This document shows, one piece after another, positions 35,651-47,304 of a stretch of 64,000 bases of DNA. How positions within the stretch are numbered: position 1 is the stretch's first letter; each line of letters opens with the position of its first letter. Under the pieces are notes generated by a model. That model was given only the letters and a program-made list of their open reading frames with translations. It was not told where the DNA came from and made no database searches. Made by a program: the position numbers and the translations under genes. The stretch covers positions 116,519,319 to 116,583,318 of the forward strand of contig CP136066.1 of NCBI GenBank assembly GCA_032622095.1, read 5' to 3'. This stretch comes from Siphonodentalium dalli. Lineage: Eukaryota; Mollusca; Scaphopoda; Gadilida; Siphonodentaliidae.

Positions 35651-37263
35651 TTAACTACAGTCAATTACAATTACTATTACCCCATCCCTGGTCCGAACTC
35701 CGAATACTCTGAATTAGAAACAATCATGATAAAGTCATTGACCAAACATGCCAGAGCACTGTCTTCAAGCCGTTTGCTTCTGTGGGCAATAATATAATTA
35801 TCTCAAGACCACCAAAAAATGACATTTATGGATTGGTCGTTTTTTAGTTGTTGGTTATCTCCTGATCCCAGAAGTTAATAGTAATATAAAATTACACGCA
35901 CATATAAATGAAGTTATGTATTGCAGCAGTAGTTTAAATTTGTTTTCACTTCCGTGTCTTTGGTTTTATATTGCGACAGACATCAAGCATCTGGCATTTT
36001 TGCGATTATTGCGCAATATACACATTCTCGCCAATTATCAATCGATATAGGTTTTTACGAATTAAAATGGAGATATTTGCATCGAAAATAGCTAGTGAGA
36101 TATATAATGAATGTATTGTATTGCACAAATTTTTACAACACCATGTGTCGCGGTGGTTTTCGGCACATGGATCAAAGCACATTCTCGCTGTAATTTCACT
36201 TTTACGAATAAAACTAGATAATTGCAATGGCGATCAAATTTATTATGATTTGGAATGTCCAATAGCAAAACCTTCTGCTGTGATAAACCATGTTCTAAAA
36301 TTATCGGGCTAAGAAATGGACAATACACACTGTCTTTCGCGAATTTTCTCAACTAAATAGTCTGTTTGCAAACACAACCCGGAAGTCACGAAATTGGGTT
36401 TCAGCCATAGTAAGTTTTATTTCACAACCGAATAAAGGCATTTTCCCGTTTACCATATATACGCACACGCCTAAATTATAAAATAGCATATTATTAGTCC
36501 TTACTATTTTTAAAAATTGATTCAACAGAAACAAAATGTTGATGTTAGTAAATATGGCAAGCTGCATTGGTCACAAACACAAATAAATCAGCTAACTGAC
36601 GATGAGGCTCAATCGAGGAAGACCACCCAATAACACCTGTGTTGAACTAGCTCACCATACATTGATCATAGTCCTCTCCAGTTGGAAGGATGGAATTTGG
36701 ATATAGTTTTGAACACCATGCGTATTGAAATTGTGGATTCTTCTAAGTTAAAGGATTTAAAGGTCCCTGTATATATAGTTCCTATTTCATATTGTTATAT
36801 TCTTGGTGGATTTATGTCATAGCTGTACAGAATTTCGTATTCTAGGGTCAGTACGAAAAGGGTTTCAAACATAATGTGTTCATGTAGCCTTAATACACGT
36901 TCAAAAAATTATTTCAGGACAATAGTCTTTCATAATGAATATCCATCAATGATTTGGAAAATTTCAACTTTGAAATAAAAGTAGCTGAGAAATTGATTGT
37001 TTACCCAAGCAGGTGGAATTCTATCTGCTTGAAATGTAACTTATAACTCGGTCTAATAACGATCAGGCTATATGCGTCCATATTCTCTTTTGGAAGGTTG
37101 AATAATGGGGAGTTGGTACAATGACATGTGTGTGTGCCCTAATGAGGATGTGATCACCGATATAGTTCGTCAACGAACGTGAATACCATTTGTGGCTGCA
37201 TCATTCTCATGAAAAATAATTTATTTTTAAAACCTCTCCTATTTATGCCTGTCCTTTCCACAG

Positions 37264-37380
37264 GAGTTAGTCAGTGCTCTGTGACCACCTGCCTGAACGC
37301 GGGCACCTGTATCACACAACCGAGAGGCGGATTTGTTTGTTTGTGCAAAAAAGGATTTGCCGATGATCGCTGCCAGACCG
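37264..37380 (+). CDS. EGF-like repeat 4 exon
   Basis: The acceptor tttccacag precedes 37264 and the donor g|gtaagt follows 37380. The exon is 117 nt, phase 1-1, 39 residues. The six cysteines sit in CSVTTC, CLNAGTC, CLC and the last one in DDRC. CLNAGTC fits the O-fucose consensus. The N-terminal VSQC and the CITQPRGGF segment lack calcium-binding and hydroxylation signatures, so this is a non-calcium EGF. It sits just 160 bp upstream of a TTAA-flanked MITE. Confidence 0.94.
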
Positions 37381-37539
37381 GTAAGTGATTTACGGTAACG
37401 ACCATGCAGACTCTTTACGTCGGCTTTTAAAATATTCTCGGCATTGAGAAATTACAGCAAGATATTCAGACGAGGCAGTGTAGTAGTTACGTAAGGTGTT
37501 GACATTTTGTAGACATATCCATGACAAATCAGTTGTTAA

Positions 37540-38122
37540 AGGGGTACTGTACGCCATTTTCAATAAATTTCCGGTGACAACAACGATCTAATATCGATAA
37601 TATATAGAAACATAAGTAATTTGAGTCGAATATGTATTCTGTAAACGCTCAGGTTAATAGGCTATCTTAAAATTTAATAATTTAAAAGTTAATAATTTGA
37701 TATAAATTGAATTTATGACTGGAGCCATAAAATGGCGTCAATTAAATTACGAATTTCCGTAATCAAACAAAGTAATTGAGGGATACTGGAGTGTTAAACC
37801 GATCGCACACACGATCGCATAAAATAGTATCATGATACGGGGAGAACACTCAAGCCACTCACTGACTAGCGACGATACAATAACTTAAATTATTATATGG
37901 GACTAGTATGCCTATAATATAACTTTTATTTGATTCATTTGGTTGAAAACTGTACAAAAATTACTCGACAACGACAATTTGTATTTTTGCATTCCGGTAA
38001 ATTTGTCATCCGTAACACTACTTCGTACTCAACAGACTTTCAAATAATGAAAAAATTGTTACCTTATTCTCCGACTCGGAGACTATAGAAACCAACAACA
38101 CCATTTGGCGTACAGTACCCCT
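37540..38122. mobile_element. TTAA-flanked MITE, family T2, 583-bp copy
   Basis: TTAA at 37536-37539 and 38123-38126. The terminal inverted repeats are aggggtactgtacgcca and tggcgtacagtacccct. It is related at the ends to the 31396-33324 element. No ORF is present. Confidence 0.88.
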
Positions 38123-39589
38123 TTAAGCTCCAATTGAACTAGAGTTGACATATGTTGAAAATAATTACATAGAGAGGATAATATTCCAGGCTGCAATTGG
38201 AAATAATATTTTATAAATTGCTGATATCTTCAAACTTAGGTTTTTGTGCATGCATGATACACACAATTCCACAAGTTCTAACTATTTCCTGATTAGTCGG
38301 TCAATCAGCCCATTATCTAGCATTATTCCATACCATTTTTTTTAGTTTAGTGAAGCAACTTTAATTTTACTAAACGACAAGCAGTCACTATGCCAGACTT
38401 GGATACTTTAGGTGTTGTGAGAGTTACATATCACCTACAATCATCTGAGGTAAAACACATGCAAATAATTCACTGATTAGTTCGATGCACTGATGACAGT
38501 CACTGATAGTCATTGATACTCACATTAATGTTTGGGATATTTGCTCGCTCTTGTTCCATGCACACAATAATCTAGGCTTAAATTTAAGTTACGCCAGGAC
38601 AAGTTTATTTATTTAAATTTTACTTCGAAGCTTCTTCACACAGTGTGCCGGGAAGGAAGTTTTTCACATCATCGTCCCATATGCAACATGCCATAGCTTA
38701 ATGTCATCTCCACTAAGGCCCATATGAGGTCCTAGTAACATAAATATGTTGTTATAGCACTTATAATATGTTTTAACTATTACAAATGTCAAATATGAGC
38801 ACAAAAGGTCTTTGGTAAAAAAAAATTGCATGAGGTTGTACAAAATGCGTTTTTTGCCTCTCGGACCAATCACACACACAACCGGCATACCTTCCTGCAA
38901 ATTTGTTATTACCCCCCCCCCCCAACCCCCTGTGTAGTACATGTACAGCTAAATTTGTCACTCTCATCGACAAAGTTACCAAGACTCCTGAAATAGTGGT
39001 ATAGTTACAAAATTTAAGCATATCTCACTAAATGAACCGGATTTTAATATTCAATTTTGTCAAGTAATAGCTCTCATTGAGTACACATTGAGCAATATTA
39101 TTACTGGAGAGGTGGTCATTTTTGTCCCAAAGATGAATATTTGGTTGCTTTACATGAAATGTGGTGTAACATGGTATAACATTATTACAATAATCTTCAA
39201 CCTGGGTCAACTTTCTCACTCAATTCAGGGAACCTGGGTAACTTTTTCACAAAAACCCAGTGACAGTGAACTATTCAGATGTAGTATACATGTAGATGTT
39301 CGTCGGAAGATGATGTTGCACATAGTTGTGTTTGTCTATGTTTGCTAATTTATATTCCGGACAAATATTTGATTATATGTATTTTCTTGTGCACATATAC
39401 ATAGGTTATATTACCGTTAATTTATTCAGATTGTATGGTATCTTGTTTTGTACTTTGATGGGTTACATTGTCACGAAATAAAATCCTTTCATTTACTGAC
39501 AGTGTTTATTTTTTGTCATCACCGAACACAATATTCGCATATTTTGATATATGACACTGACGTGCACACATTTATATATCTCAACACTG

Positions 39590-39736
39590 ACCATCCTGTA
39601 AATACGTTGTATACCGTCATATTGATTACATGTGTGTTATTATTGTATCTGGAGAGGGGCTTCATAAGTTGTAAAAGAATTGTGCCCCAATCCCTTTTGT
39701 ATATTATGCAAATAAAATATGTTTCAAGTCAAGTCA
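39590..39736 (+). mobile_element. LINE 3' end with (tcaag)n tail
   Basis: A stretch ending gcaaataaaatatgtttc and then aagtcaagtcaag has a polyadenylation-like signal and a pentanucleotide tail typical of 5'-truncated non-LTR copies. The upstream border is uncertain. Confidence 0.6.
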
Positions 39737-40214
39737 AGCTAGGGACTTGCCCGAAAGACCATGGATGCAGAGGGGTATCCGCTGCACTATATGATGTCCC
39801 ATTACTTGGTCAGGCAGCTGAGGGAGGTACTTCGGTGCCTTGTCAGATTTTGCGTGCCTGGTGGAACCGACCGCTTGCATGCAGTTAGGGCTAATAGTGC
39901 CGTTTCCGCTCGAGCTATCGACTTGGGATTGGAACAGGTCGGTTCTGCACGATAGTGCATGCATCATCTCACTCGGCCCCTTGTGGAGGTGCGGTCGTGT
40001 GCGGTCGACTTTTAGTAGTACCGGTCTACACGGTCACTTTTTGTTCGTGTTAACTTTGCTTTAAAGTTGAGAGAGATAATAAGGAAGAAAATAAGTGGGT
40101 GAAATTAAGTACTGGGGCTGCAGGGGTCCTGTCAGCTCTCGGACTATATCGTCTTACCTGGTGAGTACAAAGTAAGTTCTGAAGATGTCGGTAAATATAA
40201 CGTTTTTGTTTTAG

Positions 40215-40325
40215 ATATCGACGATTGCATGCCTTGGTCATGTAATCACGGCAGGTGCAAGGATGGCGTAGCTGGTTTTACGTGCGTGTGTGATGTTGGG
40301 TACCAAGGCCCAGATTGTTCGATAA
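40215..40325 (+). CDS. EGF-like repeat 5 exon, calcium-binding type
   Basis: The acceptor gttttag precedes 40215 and the donor a|gtaata follows 40325. The donor is weaker than the gtaagt/gtgagt of most other exons. The exon is 111 nt, phase 1-1, 37 residues. DIDDC is a clear calcium-binding start. Cysteines sit in CMPWSC, CNHGRC, CVC and the last one in GPDC. The second-to-third cysteine loop is one residue shorter (CNHGRC) and has no O-fucose site. CKDGVAGFTCVC fits the hydroxylation consensus. Confidence 0.94.
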
Positions 40326-40479
40326 GTAATACTCATTACATTATATTGTCTCAGTCTGTGTGCGCACATCCTGGGGGTGTTCAACTCTGATGTTCATTAT
40401 ACCCACACAGCAAAACAGCTCTTTCTTTTATCCGTTGATCTTGTATACAGTATTCGAGCTTTTTTTTTAAAGCAATATT

Positions 40480-40755
40480 TTGGAACAGTTTTATTTGTCT
40501 CAGGCGTTCGCCAGCTTTGGATCATGCATGTGCGCCAACAATAAATACGATGAAGCTCATTTTGTTGGAGTTATTGATCCTTTTGAGCAAATGTCAAAAC
40601 ACATCTCTGCTCATCATAACTACCAGAACAAATCTCTGGTTAGTGCGAGAGGTTATGGTCGCATATTTTTAACCGGAAGTAAAACTGGCCATACGAGTCT
40701 TCCACAGCGTCGTACTCCACTTTTAGCCCGCTTCTGGGATGACTATGACCAATAG
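40480..40755 (+). other. Unassigned 91-codon open frame inside the intron
   Basis: The frame reads through without a stop and ends LLARFWDDYDQ. Its composition is richer in charged and aromatic residues than most chance frames nearby, but no family is recognised. No splice or promoter signal was identified, so it could be a fragment of a mobile element. Listed for completeness. Confidence 0.2.
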
Positions 40756-41084
40756 TTACACTGAACAATAAATTATATAGCTATGCCTATACATCTGACG
40801 CAGCCCCCATTATGACAAGAACCCCCCCCCCCCCATTTTCGCTCGGCAAATTACCCCTATAATTGGTATCTTCCAATGTGTAAGGTGTGAGGTCCATGAC
40901 GGCATCTCGATCTGCCAACGGCTATTGTTTCCGGGGGTACCTGCATGAGGTGTCGATAATCCCTTAGTTCAATTGTTTGCTGCTATTGTCTATTCCTCAT
41001 TTCTTTTGGGGTTTTAATGGTTTGTCCTCTTTGCTTTTGGGGTTTTAATGATTTTGAAACTTTGACGCTGATTCAATGTTGATG

Positions 41085-41385
41085 TTAGGAAATAATCTGT
41101 GTCATATTTTATTCATTTATTTATGCAAAATAGTTAATAAAATATATACAAGGAGATAGTATACATAACACATACACGACAATAGTCTGACAAAAAGCTC
41201 CATGGCGAACTAATTGGGCGATAGAATCCACGTATTCTAGAATGCTAATCTGGTTCTCACTGAATACTCTCTTGGAATGTCGAAAAGACTCGTTCACCGC
41301 CCGATATTTTTCCTTTGTGATTGAACCCTGCCGCTGCCAGTAAGTTGCAGTATGGTCGATTCTGGGTGGATGTGTCTTCAATGCA
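41085..41385 (-). pseudogene. LINE ORF2 C-terminal fragment
   Basis: The minus-strand frame ending at about 41121 contains SKRVFSENQISILEYVDSIAQLVRH, close in layout to the C-terminal segment of the LINE-B ORF2 family at 44221 (a short helix followed by a terminal QFxxN-like end). It is followed on the minus strand by an aataaa-containing end near 41105. It is 5'-truncated and carries no reverse transcriptase motif. Confidence 0.5.
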
Positions 41386-41389
41386 AATA

Positions 41390-41520
41390 TTAATATTACA
41401 TATACTATTTTATAATTATGTACCTATTAAATGTGCTTTTGTCATGTATCTGTTTTTGTATAATTTGTATATGCCGTGCACATGCCGTGTTTATTGGTTT
41501 ATTGAGATTAAAGAATTCTG
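41390..41520 (+). mobile_element. Probable LINE 3' end
   Basis: gtttattgagattaaagaattctgattg ends the stretch, which resembles the untranslated tail of an invertebrate LINE (aataaa-like signal then a short repeat). It abuts the minus-strand fragment. Family uncertain. Confidence 0.35.
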
Positions 41521-41583
41521 ATTGTAACTTTTGACGACATTATATAGAAGACACGTTTCTCTACTGACCTATTCACATTTAAG

Positions 41584-41697
41584 ATATAAATGATTGCCGT
41601 GGCCAACCGTGCAGAAACAACGGCGACTGCGTCGATGGTGTAAATAGTTATCTCTGCATCTGTCAAAAAGGATGGACGGGAACACGCTGTGATGAAA
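41584..41697 (+). CDS. EGF-like repeat 6 exon, calcium-binding type
   Basis: The acceptor acatttaag precedes 41584 and the donor a|gtaaga follows 41697. The exon is 114 nt, phase 1-1, 38 residues. With the preceding phase base the start reads NINDC, a calcium-binding signature. Cysteines sit in CRGQPC, CRNNGDC, CIC and the final C of [16 protein letters not shown] fits the beta-hydroxylation consensus. CRNNGDC has Asp where the O-fucose site needs Ser/Thr. The following 13.6 kb intron carries the retroelement nest. Confidence 0.95.
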
Positions 41698-41984
41698 GTA
41701 AGAATATGCATTATTATTTATTCACACTATACTACTGATATCTCATTATTGCCATGTGCTCGCTTATTGGACTTTAACTCATATACTCCTATACCAGACT
41801 CGTCGGCAACCTCTAAATTATGACCATACTTAATTTGGGAGGAGGGATAAGATAGGTCGATAAATGGTATACCATACACTGTATGACAGGGGCATCTGCT
41901 TTTGTAGATGATAATGTCGAACCAGTTAGTTCAGTCACCATCTGCTAGGGTGTGGGGATGAGAGGCCTTCGTCAAATATGTTTT

Positions 41985-43070
41985 TTTTTTCACTAAATGT
42001 CGGTGGTATTATGAGTCGTCTTGACGACCCGGAATTCGTAAAAAGTTATGTCCAATTTCGATATTATTTGTCTTCAAGAAACCAAAACCGACGATTTAGA
42101 CACAATTGATATCCCAGGTTTCAAAATCCTAATATTTCAAAACAGACAAACTGTGTCAAGGAGTATATGTGTCTGGGAGTATATGTGTGCTCGTGCGAGA
42201 AAACATGACAACTTATGTTGAAGCATTGAAACTCCGAAATGATTTTATTATCTGATTCAAAATTAAAGCCGAAGTGGCCCAACCTTTGTCGGAAATGTAT
42301 ATATATATATATATATATATATACTACCCGAGGCACCAAAATACGCGTCAAAAGAACTGCTTAGATGAAATTATGGGTTCTATCGCAATAATGAAGGAAC
42401 ATGGTGGCAACATCTTACTTCTCGGGGATTTGAACGCACGGACTGCCAAGCTTGTTGACTTCTCTCCGGGAGACTTAAACGATGACTCTGTGTTAGATGT
42501 TTCAGATAGACGAACGAACAATTTTTACTTTGATTAAAAGTAATTACTCTCAAAATTAATGCATGCATTCGTTATGAGCAGAATAACAAAGTCCTTTCTG
42601 ACTGTAAAATCACTTCTACAATTGACTAGCGTCTACCATGTATATATTGACAAATACCTTCTTTTCGGAGGATAAAATGATTTATATTTAAATTTATGAT
42701 TTTCTGAAAATCTTATTCATAACATAATTTAATTGCATAGCTATGAATACAATGTATAACACAATTCTTTTCATACGACTTATTGATCAATGTGTAAAGG
42801 CAAAAATTCTGTAAGAGTTGTACACAAGCTTGATATCATAAGGAAAGTCCAGGATATTTTCAGCAAGTCCACTTGAGGCTAAAACACTGATATTCCATGA
42901 ACTTACCAAATATATAATAATGCACTCATGTATTCCTCATGTGAAATTTATTGTTATTATATGCCATATTTGAATATCTTGATGTCATAATATCTGTAAT
43001 ACCCTTTTCTGTAACGTTTCTGTATATATCCACATATCGATGAACAGAATAAAATGAATCTGAATCTGAC
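41985..43070 (+). pseudogene. LINE-C remnant: apurinic-type endonuclease fragments and 3' tail
   Basis: Near 42050-42120 the plus strand reads DIICLQETKTDD followed by a DTIDIPGFK-like stretch, the Glu-containing motif of the APE-type endonuclease. After a frame change and an (at)n run at 42297-42322, the frame 42274-42537 contains ILLLGDLNARTA, the GDLN/GDFN motif. No reverse transcriptase survives. The element ends near 43070 with aataaaatgaatctgaatc, a 3' tail with repeated gaatct. The interior of ORF2 is therefore deleted. Confidence 0.7.
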
Positions 43071-43082
43071 GTTTCATTTCTG

Positions 43083-44081
43083 TTAATTCTTTACGCATAT
43101 CTGGATGTTGAGTGTTAGACGATCTACCATTCCTTGCAAAGCTTGTATCGTTGGAAACGTATTACTGGCATATCGTCCTCCGTCAATTTTATTCTGTGAC
43201 CCACGGTGAAGTGACGACCGCACATGATGCACATCAGACAACTCCTTAGCCGAGCAACTACCATATTTCAATCCAGCCCCTAACCTCTCTAATCCAGCAT
43301 CGTTAGGGTGCCAATTATCGTGAAATGACGCCCGAGAAACATAACCGTTACGCTCAGCGAATTTTGGAGAATGGTCGATGAATTCACATCCAAAACTGGA
43401 ACACACTTCCTTGTAGCACTCATTTGTTTGGAAAATCAGTCGGTTTGCACCGGCTCTGCTCGGCGTCGGTAAAACTGACGAAATGCGTACGATGGCGGAA
43501 GGAAATTTGTCCCTTATTGCAGTGACCACCGACTTAACTTTGACTGACTCTGTTCTAATCCCATGTCGGATGAATTTATCCCGACGTGAATCGTAACCTT
43601 ATGCACATTTACATCGCTGTTCGATTTCATTATCCAATCCATAAGTCAATCTAGCCTGAGACCGCCTATCGATACTATATGCACATACTCGTATCGATTT
43701 GCTAATCGTCTCGCATTAAGATACCGCAGGACCGAATCTCCAATTAGCTGATGAACTTTCTTTGGTTGTCGCGAGTATGAAGATTCCAAAATCTTAGTGT
43801 CGTTAATATAATTATGTAGGCCGTGTGCCCCGATTCGTCAAGTTTAGATCACTAAACGTAGACTCCACTTCCTCATGCTCATCTTCTGACACAGCAGTTT
43901 CCCGTTGATTTCCATCGTCTTCAAATTGACCATCCAAAACATCAAATTTGTTTGAAATGTTAACGTTTATGGTGACTTCATCTTCTCGATTGAGTTGACA
44001 GTTTAGAAACATTTCCAGTTTGCATTTTGGGAACTTCAGTTTGAATTTGAAGATTATTTTCCGTTTGTGTTGATTTACCTG
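43083..44081 (-). pseudogene. LINE-A ORF1b, C-terminal half: SGNH esterase domain, frameshifted
   Basis: Reading the minus strand from 44081, a linker (NKFDVLDGQFEDD, acidic) leads into KKVHQLIGDSVLRYLNARR at about 43760-43710. GDS is SGNH block I with the nucleophile Ser. VTIHVGIN (about 43600) fits block III with its Asn. DNWHPND (about 43310) is block V with the catalytic Asp and His. ORF1 proteins with such an esterase are known from CR1/L2-type LINEs. Frame changes and a stop between blocks I and III break the reading frame, so the product is not made intact. The N-terminal half continues at 49381-50850 across an inserted LINE. Confidence 0.8.
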
Positions 44082-44084
44082 TAC

Positions 44085-45280
44085 ATAACATAACATTTTT
44101 TTATTGACATAATACACCCACGCGGGGCAGTTGTCATAATACAGATAATTTAAACACAAGTGAAGACAATTTCATATAAAAAATATATATAACATGTATT
44201 TGTAACTCAACACTATATTCTCAATTATTTGCGAAAAACTGCCGAACCATGTTACAGATCAGATTGCATATGCTCGGGTGTTCAGCCTTCATGAGGAATA
44301 TGAACTTTTCTATTTCATCAAAGTTTACGAAAATTGGTTGGTGAACTCCTATTTCAGTGAAAAATCTCTTCCGCAAATTGTTATGTTTTTCACATCTCAT
44401 TATAAAGTGTTCTTCCGTTTCAATTTCATTTGCTTCACATTTTTTACATATGCGTTTCTCGTAAGGTATTTTTGGCTGAGCGTGTCGCCCAACCTCTACC
44501 TGCAACTTATGATTGCTTACTCTAAGCTTACTGAAACACGATCTCGTATAAAAATTAGTAATTTGGAGTAAGTATGGTTCAATTTCATATTGTTCTTTGA
44601 AACAACGATACGTTCTTAATTTATTCATACCATTTTTCTTGTGTCATCGAATATTTCGTTTTTGAACGCTAGAATATGAACGCATTAATTCTTCCCGGAC
44701 TTTATTGAGATATTCCAGCGATAGGTTATTCTCTAAATCGCTTATTTTTGGCATGTGAAGTGCTTCTGCCAAAAACGGTGAAATTATATATTCCTCGCAT
44801 ATTTGGGCAGAATTCTGAAGTAACATATTCGGTTTTCTTTCAGACAGTTTAAGCCTATATCTTACAGCATTCATTATCGCATCATGTGCTATCGGAAATC
44901 TGCCCAATTCTGCTCTTGTCGCGTGATTAGACGCCATTCTATTTAAACCCAACACTGATTTACAAAATTTAACATGTGTAATTTCACATGGAATAGATTC
45001 GAGCTTGTTAATATTAATATGCGATGCCCATATTTCGCAACCATATAGAACGATAGGTTTTATCAGCTTGTCAAATAGTTTACACCAAATGCTTACTGAG
45101 AAAATTTCATGTTTGCGCAAGGATGACATTAAACTATACATTGCTTTTAACCCTTTGTTGTTAACATCTATCTGGGCTTTGCAAAATTTTCCATTCGCAC
45201 AAAATTTAATATCAAGATAGGTATATTCCTTAACTGTTTCCAACGGAGTGTTGCTTAATTTAAAGGCAGTTAGTTTTTTT
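44085..45280 (-). pseudogene. LINE-B', 5'-truncated copy: ORF2 C-terminal region and 3' tail
   Basis: The minus strand from 45280 matches the 3' end of LINE-B (48296-49379) nearly base for base; differences noticed are D/G, I/V, R/M and S/P substitutions and two small indels. It encodes the region after the reverse transcriptase fingers and palm. Unlike LINE-B it keeps the complete zinc-knuckle-like end KRICKKCEANEIETEEH followed by FIMRC (C-x2-C-x10-H-x4-C). A frameshift at about 44650 splits it into two frames (44644-45243 and 44221-44628). It ends in an (atgtt)n tail at 44085 on the minus strand. Confidence 0.9.
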
Positions 45281-45868
45281 GTTGCTCAGTTCCGTGGAGC
45301 AAAAATAAGGATTTCTTCCATTCTACCAACAATGCATTCGGATGTGATCAACGAGTTTGTTTATGATACAAATTTGCAGTATCAAAACATGTGCAGAAAG
45401 AATGGATTTATATTTGTTGACAACTGTTTAACATTCCTTTCACACGGCAGGATTAGAGTAGATTTGTTCAGAGACAATTGGCATCCAAATAGAGACGGTT
45501 CTAAAGTTCTGGCATTGAATATCAAATACCCCCAGGAGGAAATGAATGAGATCGCAGTGGACAGATGTGATGATGATACAGTGATGGATCGGCGTGCAAA
45601 CTTTTCAGGGGAACACCGGCAGATGTATCGGAAAATGCGTCCCAAGACATCATCTGTGGCGACCAGATCAACTGAGCGAGACACGGGTACTGGTAATGAG
45701 ATGGGACTTGCATTCGGACATCGGAATATCAATTCCTATCGACACGAGAATGTTCGTCAGAATGAAGAACAGTGTTTTCAAAGTGTTAGAACAGATGAGC
45801 TATCTTTTTGTTCACAGCAACTAGCACAAATTCTGAAATACATTAATAACCAACATAAACCTCAGTAG
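45281..45868 (+). pseudogene. LINE-B ORF1, C-terminal part with SGNH esterase block V
   Basis: The frame, open from about 45248, contains RISSILPTMHS, then FVDNCLTF and FRDNWHPNRDGSKVL. These align with the LINE-A esterase region (RISSVLPT, FHDNWHPNDAG). The N-terminal part, including the GDS block, is missing because the element is 5'-truncated at 45280, where it meets the inverted copy LINE-B'. The tail after the esterase is polar and ends ILKYINNQHKPQ. About 400 bp separates its stop from ORF2. Confidence 0.8.
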
Positions 45869-46271
45869 GTAACTTTTTTAAATACATGTATATGCATATA
45901 TCATATATCTAGATTGTTTTATTTATTTACAATATTACCGTACTAACAAATCAATTGCGTAGCAGTATAGTCGCATAAATCTATTATGCGTGGTAACACG
46001 ATTTATAATATAAGTTTATGATTCGTTTACGATAATAATTGCGCGGCTATATATTGGTCCAATTATATACGCAAAATGGTATAATTGTTTTGTTGAAACA
46101 GCGTCTGGATACTTAAAATTAACGAGGTAGACTAGTGTTGAAACGATGGTCTAAAGAGTTTAAAGATATATACAATGTGACTGGAATATATGCCTATTTC
46201 AATTTTGACGTTCATATCTAGACTATTCCCGACAGTCCTTTTCGAATATCGTTACCTATATATATACACAT

Positions 46272-46936
46272 ATGAGCTCTCTTTCGCAAAACCATAGCCG
46301 TCGGCGGAAAATTGCATATACTGCCTGGAATGCGCAAGGCTTTGTGAATAAAATTACCGATGAAGATTGCCGAAAGCATTTAGAAAAATATGATTTTATA
46401 ACGATATCAGAAACCTGGCACCACTCTGTGGAACTGGATGATATAGAAATGCCAGGGTACTGCTGCTTTGATCTTAGTAGAGGGTCAAATAGTACAATCA
46501 GAGGAGGAATTGCCTTTTATTGTAAGAATAAGTATAAGTCTTCTGTAATTAGAGTCTTGAAATTGAATCAATACGCAATATGGGTTGAATTTTGTGGCAG
46601 TATCTTCAATATGCAATCGAATGTAGTATTTATATCCATATATATTCCTCCTGCGAACTCGACTTTCTGGGCTCATAGTAGCAATTACGATTCCGTGTCC
46701 GACAGCATTGAAACACTTTTAAAAGATTGTAAGTCGGACGACTTTGTTATCTTGGGAGGGGATTTTAACTCGAGAACAGCGAAACGGCCGGATTATGTTA
46801 CAGATGATTGCGATAGGTATGGCCCCCTTCCCAATACGTATAAAGTTGATGAAATCGCTGCACGAGAAAGTTTAGATGATAAAGTAAACCATTTTGGGCG
46901 ACAACTCCTCTCATTATGTAAAGCTGCGTCACTGCG
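46272..46936 (+). pseudogene. LINE-B ORF2, N-terminal endonuclease part
   Basis: This is the APE-type endonuclease of a non-LTR retrotransposon. Motifs in order are TAWNAQGF (Asn), ITISETWHH (Glu), GGIAFYCKN, VFISIYIPP and FVILGGDFNSRTA (Asp and Asn). The start at 46272 follows a run of upstream stops and gives MSSLSQNHSRRRK, a basic leader. The frame is interrupted after LCKAASLR at about 46936 by an insertion. The rest of the domain resumes at about 47305 with ILNGRTPGD, so the two halves are one interrupted gene. Confidence 0.88.
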
Positions 46937-47304
46937 TTTATTACACTCTTGTTCCTAGAAGTACAGTGTTATTGCCGTTCCATATTCACAAATCCGTATG
47001 CAACGTACGTTCCATACGCATCTCGTTGGCGTAAAATGACGTACATGACGTTCGCCTCAACCACGAAACTGGAACTATTTAAATAAAAGAATCGTCACAC
47101 ATGACAAACACGCCCTGTATGAGCCTGAATAAATCTTCTAATCCTGTATTTTTAATGCACGGATTCTAGGACGCGAAGCGTGTAATAAACACAGAACGAC
47201 ACGATGTGTAAATGGGTTTGTCGATACGGCACTCGTGCTGTCGCGGAAGGATAGAACTCGAGGCGTATTGACAAATCCATTTACACATCGTGTCGTTCTG
47301 TGTA
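46937..47304. mobile_element. Insertion of about 0.37 kb splitting the LINE-B endonuclease
   Basis: The endonuclease reads LCKAASLR on the left and ILNGRTPGD on the right, which would normally be contiguous. The insert contains a palindrome with perfect 26-bp arms at 47190-47215 and 47277-47302 (cacagaacgacacgatgtg on the left), extended by about 12 further bp with two mismatches. Several cgt-rich repeats lie upstream. It looks like a small foldback element. Confidence 0.8.

Larger units (their letters stand above)
34586..37263 (+). other. Intron between EGF3 and EGF4
   Basis: The intron is 2.7 kb and starts gtgagt and ends tttccacag. It contains a short aattacttt repeat (34985-35080), the T1 MITE at 35086-35650 with its nested insert, and unassigned AT-rich sequence from 35655. 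A 113-codon plus-strand frame at 35971-36312 has no recognisable domain and is not supported as a gene. Confidence 0.8.
37381..40214 (+). other. Intron between EGF4 and EGF5
   Basis: The intron is 2.8 kb and starts gtaagt and ends gttttag. It holds a T2 MITE (37540-38122), a c-run near 38911-38924 and a LINE tail (39590-39736). Sequence from 39740 to 40150 is less AT-rich, but its overlapping frames have no recognisable domain. Confidence 0.8.
40326..41583 (+). other. Intron between EGF5 and EGF6
   Basis: The intron is 1.26 kb and starts gtaata and ends acatttaag. It contains an unassigned 91-codon frame (40480-40755) and LINE debris at 41085-41520. Confidence 0.8.

Noticed and set aside
35971-36312. 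113-codon plus-strand frame in the EGF3-EGF4 intron
   Set aside because: No family recognised and no splice or promoter support. Left as intron sequence.
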